Source: Acidobacteriota bacterium
GTDB taxonomy: Bacteria > Acidobacteriota > Vicinamibacteria > Vicinamibacterales > UBA8438
Direction: 5' to 3'
Assembly: GCA_021296475.1 (NCBI GenBank)
Contig: JAGWAJ010000004.1
Span: forward strand, 58,937-92,192
Length of the DNA stretch: 33,256 nucleotides
In this document: piece after piece, positions 26,224-33,249 of the stretch
Numbering within the stretch: the first letter of the stretch is position 1
Layout: every line of letters starts with the position of its first letter
The notes under the pieces: model-generated
What the model was told of the DNA's origin: nothing
What the model saw: only the letters and a program-made list of their open reading frames with translations
Database searches by the model: none
Position numbers and translations under genes: made by a program

Positions 26224-26994
26224 CTACATGTACATCCCACCGTTGACGCCGAGGACCTGCCCCGTAATATACGACGCTTCGTCGGATGCGAGAAAGCAGA
26301 CCGCGGCCGCCACATCGTCCGGTCTTCCCATTCGTCCCTGCGGAATCTGCCCCGCCATCGCCTCCCGCGCGCGTCCGTCGAGCCCGGCGATCATGTCGGT
26401 GTCGATCATCCCCGGGGCGACGACGTTGACCGTGATGCCGCGCGCGGCCACCTCGCGCGCCAGCGATTTCGTGAACCCGGTGAGCCCCGCCTTCGTGGCC
26501 GCATAGTTCGCCTGCCCCGGGTTGCCGGACTGCCCGACGACGGAGCCGACGTTGATGATGCGCCCGGAGCGCTGCTTCAGCATCGGCCTCAGCACGGCCT
26601 GGCAGCAGGTGAACGTGCCGGTCAGGTTCGTGGCGAGCACCGCGTCCCATTCCGCCGGCTTCATGCGCACCGTGAGCTGATCGCTCACGATCCCCGCGTT
26701 GTTGACCAGGATGTCGATCCGGCCGAAGCCCGCCGTCGCCGCCTGCACGGCGCGCCGCACGCTGTCCGCGTCGGTCACGTCGAGGCCGACGTGCGTCGCC
26801 GTGCCGCCTGCCTTGACCGCCTCGCGGGCGACGTCCTCCGCGTGGTCCGCCCGGGCGCCGGCCACGACGGACGCACCGGCCGCCGCCAGCCGCAACGCCA
26901 CCGCGCGACCAATCCCCCGGGAGGCGCCGGTCACCAGCGCCACGCGGCCCGCCAGATCTATCATGCCCGACGGCCCGGCCGGTCCTGCCGTCAT
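26224..26994 (-). CDS. fabG: 3-oxoacyl-ACP reductase
   Basis: 256 residues, a short-chain dehydrogenase/reductase. The NADPH-binding TGASRGIG is at 22-29, NNAG at 98-101, and the catalytic Ser151 (NVGSVVG), Tyr164 and Lys168 (YAATK) are intact. The end VNGGMYM is the usual FabG C-terminus. It reduces 3-oxoacyl-ACP in the elongation cycle. The ATG at 26994 overlaps the fabD stop (ATGA), which argues for this start although Met11 (MIDLAGRVALVTG) would match the family length better. Confidence 0.95.
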   Translation of the reverse strand: MTAGPAGPSGMIDLAGRVALVTGASRGIGRAVALRLAAAGASVVAGARADHAEDVAREAVKAGGTATHVGLDVTDADSVRRAVQAATAGFGRIDILVNNAGIVSDQLTVRMKPAEWDAVLATNLTGTFTCCQAVLRPMLKQRSGRIINVGSVVGQSGNPGQANYAATKAGLTGFTKSLAREVAARGITVNVVAPGMIDTDMIAGLDGRAREAMAGQIPQGRMGRPDDVAAAVCFLASDEASYITGQVLGVNGGMYM

Positions 26995-27923
26995 GATTCC
27001 GCCAACAGGGCCTGCGCCGCCTCGAGGCTGCGGGGGTCGCCGACCTGCGCGACCCGCGCGGTGGGCAGCGTCTGTCGGATGAGGCGGCTCAGCACCTTGC
27101 CGGGCCCGATCTCGATGAACGTGGTCACCCCATCGGCTGCCATGCGCCGCACCACCGCTTCCCACTGCACCGGCGCGCTCACCTGGCGAATGAGGGCGTC
27201 GACCGCCTCCGCCGCCCGACGCTTCGGCTCGGCGTCCACGTTCGCCACCACCGGCACTGCGGGATCGGCGACGACGAGCGCCCTGAGGTCCCGCGCCAGC
27301 CGCTCTTCGGCGGGCTTCATGAGTGCGCAGTGGAAGGGGGCGCTGACGTCGAGCGGCAGCACGCGGCGCGCCCCGAGCTCGCGCGCCCGCTTCCCCGCGC
27401 GCGCCACCGCACCTTGCGCCCCCGCAATGACCACCTGACCGGGCGCGTTGATGTTCGCCACGCTGACCACCTCGCCGACGGCCGCTTCGGCGCAGGCCTG
27501 ACCGACCCGCTCCGTCTCCAGCTCGAGGACCGCAGCCATCGCTCCCTCGCCGACGGGGACCGCCTCCTGCATGTAGGCACCGCGGCGGCGCACCGTGCGC
27601 AGCGCGTCGGCGAAGCCCAGGGTCCCGGCCGCTACGTGCGCGGAGTACTCGCCGAGGCTGTGACCGGCCACCATCGCCGGAGCATGACCCCGTGACGCGA
27701 GCAGGCGATGAGCGGCGATGCTCAGCGCGAGCACCGCCGGCTGCGTGTTCTCGGTGAGCGCGAGCTGCTCCGCCGGGCCCTCGAAGCAGAGGCGACTGAG
27801 CGGTTCGCCGAGCACGTCGTCGGCCTGCTCGAGCGCCTCCCGGAACACGGGGTGCGCGGCCGCAAGCGCCTTCCCCATGCCGGCGCGCTGCGAGCCCTGG
27901 CCCGGAAACACGAACGCGATCAT
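26991..27923 (-). CDS. fabD: Malonyl-CoA:ACP transacylase
   Basis: 310 residues. The N-terminal FPGQGSQRAGMG, the nucleophile elbow GHSLGEYSA (Ser89), RRGAYMQEAV with the malonate-binding Arg, and PFHCALM (His198) are all in place. It loads malonyl groups onto ACP. The ATG at 27921-27923 fits the family start (MIAFVFPGQG), but no ribosome-binding site is visible. It is followed by fabG with a four-base overlap. Upstream is an 88-base gap to rpmF where plsX and fabH would usually be found; the gap holds no gene. Confidence 0.95.
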   Translation of the reverse strand: MIAFVFPGQGSQRAGMGKALAAAHPVFREALEQADDVLGEPLSRLCFEGPAEQLALTENTQPAVLALSIAAHRLLASRGHAPAMVAGHSLGEYSAHVAAGTLGFADALRTVRRRGAYMQEAVPVGEGAMAAVLELETERVGQACAEAAVGEVVSVANINAPGQVVIAGAQGAVARAGKRARELGARRVLPLDVSAPFHCALMKPAEERLARDLRALVVADPAVPVVANVDAEPKRRAAEAVDALIRQVSAPVQWEAVVRRMAADGVTTFIEIGPGKVLSRLIRQTLPTARVAQVGDPRSLEAAQALLAES

Positions 27924-28011
27924 TGGCAGTCCAGCGCTCTGACCGCGCCGGCGGCCAGGCGAAGCAGGGTCACGGGTGGGTCGGGTGGAGGAACTGGAGG
28001 TACGCGAAAGC

Positions 28012-28194
28012 TCACTCTTCCTTGACCGCCCGCACCTGCCGGCCGCGGTAGTACCCGCAGTGTGGACAGACCACGTGCGGCAGCTTCGGCTCGTGACACT
28101 GCGGGCACTCGCCGCGCCCGGCCGGCGTCAGCGCGTCGTGCGCCCGTCGCTTCGCCGTCCGCGCCTTGGAATGTCGTCGCTTGGGATTCGCCAT
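28012..28194 (-). CDS. rpmF: 50S ribosomal protein L32
   Basis: 60 residues: MANPKRRHSKARTAKRRAHD opens a typical L32, followed by a zinc ribbon with CPQC and CPHC. All four Cys are present, the zinc-binding form. The ATG at 28192-28194 has CAGGA about 9 bases upstream. The open frame upstream overlaps yceD and is not coding. The yceD-rpmF pair, 13 bases apart, is a conserved arrangement near fatty-acid genes in many bacteria. Confidence 0.95.
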   Translation of the reverse strand: MANPKRRHSKARTAKRRAHDALTPAGRGECPQCHEPKLPHVVCPHCGYYRGRQVRAVKEE

Positions 28195-28207
28195 CCTGTC
28201 GTCCTGC

Positions 28208-28786
28208 TCAGTCCTCTTCCGAGCCCCCGCGTGCCGGCCGATAGGCACGCAACGCCTCGAGGCGCGGGTCGCGCCACTCCGTCTCGCACTCGCAACGCTC
28301 CGCGTTCCTGTCGATCCCGCACACCGTGCACAGGCCCCGGCACGAGGCCCGGCAGAGCGGCTTCATCGGCACCGCGAGCTGGAGCTGCTCCCGGATCAGG
28401 TGCCCCAGATCGAGCTCCTCGTCCCGATAGAACGCGGTGCTCAGGTCACCGTCCCCGATCTCGAATTCGCCCTCGCCGGTGTTCGCCCGCTGCGGCAGAT
28501 ACAGGACGTCGAGGTCGACCGCGACCGGCAAATCGAAACGCGCCAGGCACCGCGAGCAGGCGAGCTCCAACGCCGTGCCGAGCCCGCCGCGCAACCGGTA
28601 GCTGTCGCCGTCGCGGTGTATCGCGAGGGCCAGCCGCACCGGCCCGGCGACCGCGTAGTCGTCAGCCGGGCCGGCCGGAAACAGGCCGCTCGAGAACGCA
28701 CGGTCGAACCGGTCCTCCCCCCTGCGCAACGCGCGCAGGTCGAGGAGCAGCGACCCACCCGCCCCGGAGCGACCTTCCCCTGGCAC
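28208..28786 (-). CDS. YceD / DUF177 family protein
   Basis: 192 residues from a GTG at 28786, with GGAG about 7 bases upstream. DUF177 features are ALELACSRCLARFDLPVAVD in the middle, then HLIREQLQLAVPMKPLC with CRASCRGLCTVCG. The Cys pairs could bind metal. YceD homologues are linked to 23S rRNA accumulation and to L32/ribosome assembly in bacteria and chloroplasts. The pairing with rpmF supports the call. Its 5' region is overlapped by the out-of-frame extension of the frameshifted dGTPase gene. Confidence 0.88.
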   Translation of the reverse strand: MPGEGRSGAGGSLLLDLRALRRGEDRFDRAFSSGLFPAGPADDYAVAGPVRLALAIHRDGDSYRLRGGLGTALELACSRCLARFDLPVAVDLDVLYLPQRANTGEGEFEIGDGDLSTAFYRDEELDLGHLIREQLQLAVPMKPLCRASCRGLCTVCGIDRNAERCECETEWRDPRLEALRAYRPARGGSEED

Positions 28787-28813
28787 CCTGAAACTCCACG
28801 GGCGAACCAGAAA

Positions 28814-29877
28814 CTATACCACGCCGGAGCCGCTCCGCTCGCCCCACGAGCGGGGGACGAACAGCTCCTCAAGCGATCCGTCATCCCCGCCAGGAAATCC
28901 CGCGACGCGACGTCGAGACCGTCGCGCTCGAGGGTGGCGCGGTCGAGGAAGCGCGCGGGCTCGCTGCGGACCCTGCTCCAGAGACTCTCGAGAATGCCGG
29001 CGACCTTGCCGAACTCGGCCGTCGCGGCGTCGTTCTCGTAGACGGCGGCGAAGAGGAACTCCCGGAGCGTCAACGTCGCCTCGAGCACCTCCCCGCTCAT
29101 GCCGATCTCCGGTGCCTCCGGCCGCCGCACGCTCTGCTCGACGACGTCGGTCACCATCCGGCCGATCCGCTCCGACGAGGAACCCCCGAGCACTTCGACC
29201 GCCTCGGCCGGGAGACTCGTCGCCTGCAGGATTCCGGCGCGCATCGCGTCGTCGATGTCGTGATTGACGTACGCGATGATGTCGGCCACGCGCGCCACCT
29301 GTCCCTCCAGAGTCGCCGCGCGCCGCTCCGGCGCGGCCCCCACCGGTGCTCCTCGCTTGCCCTTGGAGTGCTTCGCGATCCCGTCGCGAACCTCCCAGGA
29401 GAGGTTCAGCCCGCGACCGCCGCGCTCGAGCACGTCGACGATGCGCAGGCTCTGCTCGTAGTGGTTGAAGCCGCCGGGCGCGAGCCCGCGCAGCACCCGC
29501 TCGCCGGCGTGCCCGAACGGCGTATGACCCAGATCGTGGCCGAGCGCAATCGCCTCGGTGAGCTCCTCGTTGAGGCGCAGCACCTTGGCGATCGTGCGTG
29601 CGATCTGCGAGACCTCGAGCGTGTGCGTGAGCCGCGTCCGGTAGTGGTCGCCGGTCGGAGCGAGGAACACCTGGGTCTTGTGCTTCAGCCGGCGGAACGC
29701 CTTCGAATGCACGATTCGATCGCGATCCCGCTGGAAGGCGGGCCGAATCGGATCCTCCGCCTCCGGACGCAGGCGCCCGCGGCTCTCGCTGGCCCGCGCC
29801 GCCCACGGCGCCAGGGTGTCGTGCTCGCGGGCCTCGAGCCGCGCGCGCAGGGCGCCCGCAACCGGTGGATCGGACAT
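28814..29877 (-). CDS. dGTP triphosphohydrolase-like HD-domain protein, apparent one-base frameshift near its 3' end
   Basis: The protein begins MSDPPVAGALRARLEAREHD. HD-superfamily residues are intact: LTHTLEVSQIAR (H85), ALGHDLGHTPFGHAGERVL (H114, D115) and YVNHDIDDAM (D207). Such enzymes hydrolyse dNTPs to nucleosides and triphosphate. After GMTDR, about residue 334, the frame runs on as LRSCSSPARGASG and stays open to 28441, across the yceD start. In the next frame the expected ending ELFVPRSWGERSGSGVV stops at 28814, 27 bases before yceD. Adding one T to the TT at 28871-28872 restores MTDRFEELFVPRSW and a 354-residue protein. As written, the uninterrupted frame is 28441-29877 (478 aa). 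GGAG lies 7 bases before the ATG. Whether this is a mutation or an assembly error cannot be decided here. Confidence 0.85.
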
Positions 29878-29892
29878 GACGGGGCTCCGAGC

Positions 29893-30141
29893 CTACGGAG
29901 CGCCGCGCGGGGCGCCGGTAGCGAAGGGACGAATCGAGGCTATGGCGTGCTTGAAGAGCATGTGATCCGCCCCGTCGTGCTCCACGAGAACGGAGAAGCG
30001 GTCGAAGCTCTTGATGCGGCCGTCGACCTCCGTCCCGTCCATGAGGCGGATGACCACCTGCAGCCGCTCGCGGCGTGCGCCGTTGAGGAACGTCTCCTGC
30101 AGGTGCGAGACAGGCGCTGGGGCGTCACCGCGGCTCGACAT
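29893..30141 (-). CDS. hfq: RNA chaperone Hfq
   Basis: 82 residues with the Sm fold. The Sm1 region reads LQETFLNGARRERLQVVIRL followed by MDGTEVDGRIKSFDRFSVLV, and Sm2 has LFKHAIASI in place of the common (Y)KHAI. There is almost no C-terminal tail beyond the Sm core. Hfq hexamers bind sRNAs and mRNA A/U-rich sites. The position next to miaA is the classic miaA-hfq arrangement, which strengthens the call. The ATG at 30141 lies inside the end of miaA (17-base overlap). Confidence 0.9.
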   Translation of the reverse strand: MSSRGDAPAPVSHLQETFLNGARRERLQVVIRLMDGTEVDGRIKSFDRFSVLVEHDGADHMLFKHAIASIRPFATGAPRGAP

Positions 30142-31102
30142 CGGCTTGGGTCGGCTCCACGTCGACGAGGCTGCCGAGGACGGCCGGCAGCGCGTCCCGA
30201 TGCTCGCCAGGAACCCGGATCCAGCGTAGATTAGGTTCTTTGCGGAACCAGATCAACTGCCGCCGCGCGTAGCGCAGGTTCTCGCGCACGATCAGCTCGC
30301 GGGTGGCCCGCTCGTCGCGCTCTCCCCGCAGGTGCTCGATGACCTGCCGGTAGACGAGCCCGCCGAGCGGGTGCGCGTCCTCGGGAAGGCCGGCGGCGAG
30401 GGCCGCGCGCACCTCCTCGAGCAGGCCCGCGGCGAACTGCGCCTCCACGCGGGCCTCCACGCGGCGCGCCGTGTCGGCCGACGGGAGCCGGATGGCGAAG
30501 CCCGACACGGCGTAGTCGGCGAGCGGCGATCGTGTCCGGGCGAAGTGCTCCGTGAGTGGCCGGCCGGTGAGCCGGAACACCTCGAGGGCTCGAATCAGGC
30601 GCTTCTCGTCCCGCGGCTGGATCCGCTCCGCCGACTCGGGATCGATTCGCGCCAACGCTCGCCGCAGGCAGTGCAGGCCGCGCCGGCGGGCTACGCGCGC
30701 CAGACGCCCGCGCAGGGCATCGTCCCGGCCGGGTCCCGGAAACAGGCCGCGGGTGAGGGCACGATAGTAGAGGCCGCTCCCGCCGACCACGATCGGCAGC
30801 CGCCCCCGACGGCTGATGTCCCGGACGGCGGTCGCCGCCGCCCGGGCGTAGCGCGCGGCCGAGTAGCGCTCCGTCGGCTCGACCACGTCGACAAGGTGGT
30901 GCGGCACGCCCCGCCGCTGGCTCGGCGGCAGCTTGTCGGTCCCGATGTCGAAGCCGCGGTAGACGGCGGTCGAGTCGCAGCTTACGACCTCGCCTCCGAG
31001 GCGCCGCGCGAGCGCGACCCCGAGCGCACTCTTCCCGGACGCGGTCGCGCCGACGATGGCAACCACCCGCGGCCGGTTGCGGGTCAGGCGAGGCGCAGCC
31101 AC
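30125..31102 (-). CDS. miaA: tRNA dimethylallyltransferase
   Basis: 325 residues. The P-loop GATASGKS is at 18-25, followed by SCDSTAVYRGFDIGTDKLPP, HHLVDVVEPTERYSAARY, VVGGSGLYYRAL and QPRDEKRLIRALEVFRLTG, all MiaA signatures. RYARRQLIWFRKEPNLRWI closes the tRNA-binding part. It adds the dimethylallyl group to A37 of tRNAs reading UNN codons. The start is a GTG at 31102 without a clear ribosome-binding site; a GTG at residue 13 (VAIVGATASGKS) is an alternative. The end overlaps hfq. Confidence 0.93.
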   Translation of the reverse strand: MAAPRLTRNRPRVVAIVGATASGKSALGVALARRLGGEVVSCDSTAVYRGFDIGTDKLPPSQRRGVPHHLVDVVEPTERYSAARYARAAATAVRDISRRGRLPIVVGGSGLYYRALTRGLFPGPGRDDALRGRLARVARRRGLHCLRRALARIDPESAERIQPRDEKRLIRALEVFRLTGRPLTEHFARTRSPLADYAVSGFAIRLPSADTARRVEARVEAQFAAGLLEEVRAALAAGLPEDAHPLGGLVYRQVIEHLRGERDERATRELIVRENLRYARRQLIWFRKEPNLRWIRVPGEHRDALPAVLGSLVDVEPTQADVEPR

Positions 31103-31179
31103 CGGAGGATGACCAGGGCCAGCAGTAGCGTCAGGAGGACCAGCCAGCCGAGCTGCTGCGCCCGCGTGGGAAGCGGCAT
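31084..31179 (-). CDS. Candidate single-helix membrane peptide (31 aa, or 53 aa from an upstream GTG)
   Basis: The ATG at 31179 gives MPLPTRAQQLGWLVLLTLLL followed by ALVILRWLRLA, a clean 18-20 residue transmembrane helix with flanking basic residues. An in-frame GTG at 31245 would add a hydrophilic 22-residue lead (REGSHGSPPADGSNRRPRQH). The ORF lies in the 165-base gap between the tonB-like gene and miaA and overlaps the miaA start by 19 bases. No ribosome-binding site is visible, and leucine-rich frames arise easily in high-GC DNA, so this is only a candidate. Confidence 0.35.
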   Translation of the reverse strand: MPLPTRAQQLGWLVLLTLLLALVILRWLRLA

Positions 31180-31267
31180 CGAGTGCTGACGGGGGCGCCG
31201 GTTGCTGCCGTCCGCCGGGGGTGAGCCGTGCGACCCCTCCCGCACGGCGGGGCTCGCCGGGCGTCCG

Positions 31268-32404
31268 TCAGGCCCGCGGCGGCGATTCGTTGAAGTAGAA
31301 GGTAATCGTGAAGAACGCCTCGTCGTCCGGGTACTCCTCCGGGAGCGGCCGGGTCGGATTGGAGGACTTCAGCGCGTTGAAAGCCGAGTTCGTGAACGCG
31401 TCGACCGCGGACGGCCGCCGCACCGTCAGCCCCGTCATCGTCCCGTCCCGGTGCACGTAGAACGTGAGCTGGACGTTCCCGTGCATGCTGAGCGCGGCAT
31501 AGGGAATGAACCAGTTGCGCCGGATCTGCGCGATGAAGCGGCGCAGCCACGGGCCGAACTCCACGCCCTTGGTGTCGAACTGAATCCATGGGGCGAACCG
31601 GTCGGTGTCGCCGTAGACGTTGCCGAAGCTCTCGCGCCGCACGTAGCGACCGAGGTCCTGCAGCGTGCCTCCGAGCAGGCCGTCCGCGAAAAGATCGCTC
31701 CGTGGGTTGGGCGGATCCGGATCCCGGCGGCTCCGGCTCCGCCGCGGGACGGTCAGCGCCCCGTCGGCGAGGAGCTCCGCCGTGCTCCGATCCATTTCCT
31801 CCGCCGGCTCCTCGTAGTCCTCGGGCTCGTCCGGCTCCGGTTCGTCCGACTCCTCCACGCTCTCGGACGGAGGCACGTCGGCCGCGGCAGCGAGCAGGTC
31901 GTCGACCCTCGGATCGGGGTCGGGCGTCTCCGACGGAGCCGGCGAGCTGGCGTCGGCCGGCACTCCGATGCGGGGCTGGTCGTCGAGGGTGTCGCTCGGG
32001 TCCTCGGCCTCGACGAAGTCGATCGAGTTTCCGCGGGCGTTCGGCAGCCGGTTCCTGGGGTCGCGGGACGCGAAGGGCGACTGGGCGCGGCGATCCTGGT
32101 CCGACAGCGGGGCGTCGGGGCGCGCATCCGGCGCCTCGAGATCGACGCGCGGCTGGACGAAGATGAACGGCCGGTCCGATTGCGGAGCCTGCATCTGCGC
32201 CTGCGCGAGCATCTCGGCCTGCTCCGCAAGGCGCTCCGCGCGCCGGGCCTCGGCGTCGCGCACAAACGCCAACTGCGGCACGAACAGGACCGCGAGCACG
32301 ACCAGGAGGTGGATCAGCCCAGACAGCAGGACCTGCTCGCGCCACGACATCGCCGAATCGACGGTCGGCGTGTCGAAGCAGCGGTCCTCAAGGTCGAACA
32401 ACAT
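31268..32404 (-). CDS. TonB/TolA-like energy-transducing protein
   Basis: 378 residues. A short cytoplasmic N-terminus is followed by one membrane helix (about 24-46, LLSGLIHLLVVLAVLFVPQL). A long disordered periplasmic linker comes next: Ala/Gln/Glu-rich, then strongly acidic around residues 180-205 (ESDEPEPDEPEDYEEPAEEM). The C-terminal TonB-type domain is RRFIAQIRRNWFIPYAALSM, NVQLTFYVHRDGTMTGL and NSAFNALKSSNPTRPLPEEY. Such proteins use ExbBD or TolQR proton force to work on the outer membrane. No exbB/exbD is adjacent. The linker is acidic rather than the usual Pro/Lys type. The ATG is at 32404, with only a weak AGG upstream. Confidence 0.78.
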   Translation of the reverse strand: MLFDLEDRCFDTPTVDSAMSWREQVLLSGLIHLLVVLAVLFVPQLAFVRDAEARRAERLAEQAEMLAQAQMQAPQSDRPFIFVQPRVDLEAPDARPDAPLSDQDRRAQSPFASRDPRNRLPNARGNSIDFVEAEDPSDTLDDQPRIGVPADASSPAPSETPDPDPRVDDLLAAAADVPPSESVEESDEPEPDEPEDYEEPAEEMDRSTAELLADGALTVPRRSRSRRDPDPPNPRSDLFADGLLGGTLQDLGRYVRRESFGNVYGDTDRFAPWIQFDTKGVEFGPWLRRFIAQIRRNWFIPYAALSMHGNVQLTFYVHRDGTMTGLTVRRPSAVDAFTNSAFNALKSSNPTRPLPEEYPDDEAFFTITFYFNESPPRA

Positions 32405-32437
32405 GAAGGGCCTGATCGGACTACGGGATCCCCGACG

Positions 32438-32446
32438 AGTATAGCA
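32438..32446 (-). promoter_or_regulatory. Probable extended -10 promoter for the tonB-like gene
   Basis: On the minus strand TGC precedes TATACT (32438-32443), an extended -10 about 35 bases before the ATG. The -35 position falls on the right arm of repeat copy B, which shows no TTGACA-like match. Confidence 0.5.
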
Positions 32447-32460
32447 GCGTCCCCGGGTTT

Positions 32461-32547
32461 CCGGGAGTCGGCGCCGTGGAACGGTGCGGACTCCCGTAGG
32501 CACGGCTGGGCGCCAGGCGGAGCCGTCAGGCGACGATTGGCGGGCTA
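32461..32547 (-). repeat. Copy B of the intergenic palindromic repeat (about 87 bases)
   Basis: On the minus strand homology to copy A starts at the menG stop codon TAG (32545-32547), includes the same 18-base block TCGTCGCCTGACGGCTCC (32519-32536), and ends in the 31-base core at 32464-32494. The outer stem is CGGGAGTC with GACTCCCG (8 bp); inner GCACCG faces CGGCGC with one mismatch. It lies between menG and the tonB-like promoter and could also terminate menG transcripts. Confidence 0.7.
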
Positions 32548-33249
32548 CGCGCGGGCCGCCTCGTAGAGGTAAACGATGCCGAGCTGCAGCGGGACGGCGC
32601 GGGCGTCGCGGAATCCCGCCTCCTCGAGGAGCCGGCAGAACGCGGCCGGCCCAAGGAAGGCCCCGACCGATGCCGGGAGGTAGGCATAGGCGCTGCCGTG
32701 TCCCGACACCGCGCTCCCCAGGCGCGGCAGCACCCGACGGAAGTACCAGCGGTAGGCGGCGCCGACGACCGGCAGGCGGGGCATGCCGAACTCCAGGATG
32801 GCGATCCGGCCGCCCGGCCGGACGAGCCGGTGCATCTCGGACAGGGCGCGGTGCGGTTCCTCGACGTTCCGGATGCCGAAGGCGACGGTCGCCGCGTCGG
32901 CCGCCCCGTCGGCGAGCGGCGCCCGCGTGGCGTCGGCCCGCACGAGGCTCACCCGGCGGCCGAGCCCCGAGCGCTGGAGCTTGGCCCGTCCGAGCCGCAG
33001 CATCTCCCCTGCGAAGTCGATGCCCACGACGCGCGCCGCGCCACCGGTCCCTGCGCCGAGCGCGATGGCGAGATCGGCGGTGCCGGTGCAGAGGTCGACC
33101 ACCGTCTCCCGCCCCGTCAGGTCGAGCGACCGGACCGCCCGCGCCCGCCAACGCTGATCGAGACCCGCGCTCAGCACCCGGTTCAGCAGGTCGTAGCGAC
33201 GGGCGATTGCGTCGAACATCGCGGCGATGCGATCCGGCCTCTTGTCCAC
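32545..33249 (-). CDS. ubiE: Ubiquinone/menaquinone biosynthesis C-methyltransferase (UbiE/MenG)
   Basis: 234 residues. It opens with MFDAIARRYDLLNRVLSAGL; the SAM-binding motif I is TVVDLCTGTADLAI (about 49-62), then GIDFAGEML, VAFGIRNVEEPHRALSEMHR and RPGGRIAILEFGMPRLP, the UbiE/MenG signatures. It methylates demethylmenaquinone or the ubiquinone precursor at the membrane. Which quinone is made cannot be read from this gene; the possible acidobacterial context favours menaquinone (menG). The GTG at 33249 fits family length; the frame continues to the window edge, so a start outside the window is not excluded. Confidence 0.9.
   Translation of the reverse strand: MDKRPDRIAAMFDAIARRYDLLNRVLSAGLDQRWRARAVRSLDLTGRETVVDLCTGTADLAIALGAGTGGAARVVGIDFAGEMLRLGRAKLQRSGLGRRVSLVRADATRAPLADGAADAATVAFGIRNVEEPHRALSEMHRLVRPGGRIAILEFGMPRLPVVGAAYRWYFRRVLPRLGSAVSGHGSAYAYLPASVGAFLGPAAFCRLLEEAGFRDARAVPLQLGIVYLYEAARA

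Noticed and set aside
28441-28813. C-terminal 120-codon extension of the dGTPase frame
   Set aside because: Ser/Arg/Cys/Thr-rich frame-slip sequence overlapping yceD; best explained by the one-base frameshift, so not counted as a real domain.
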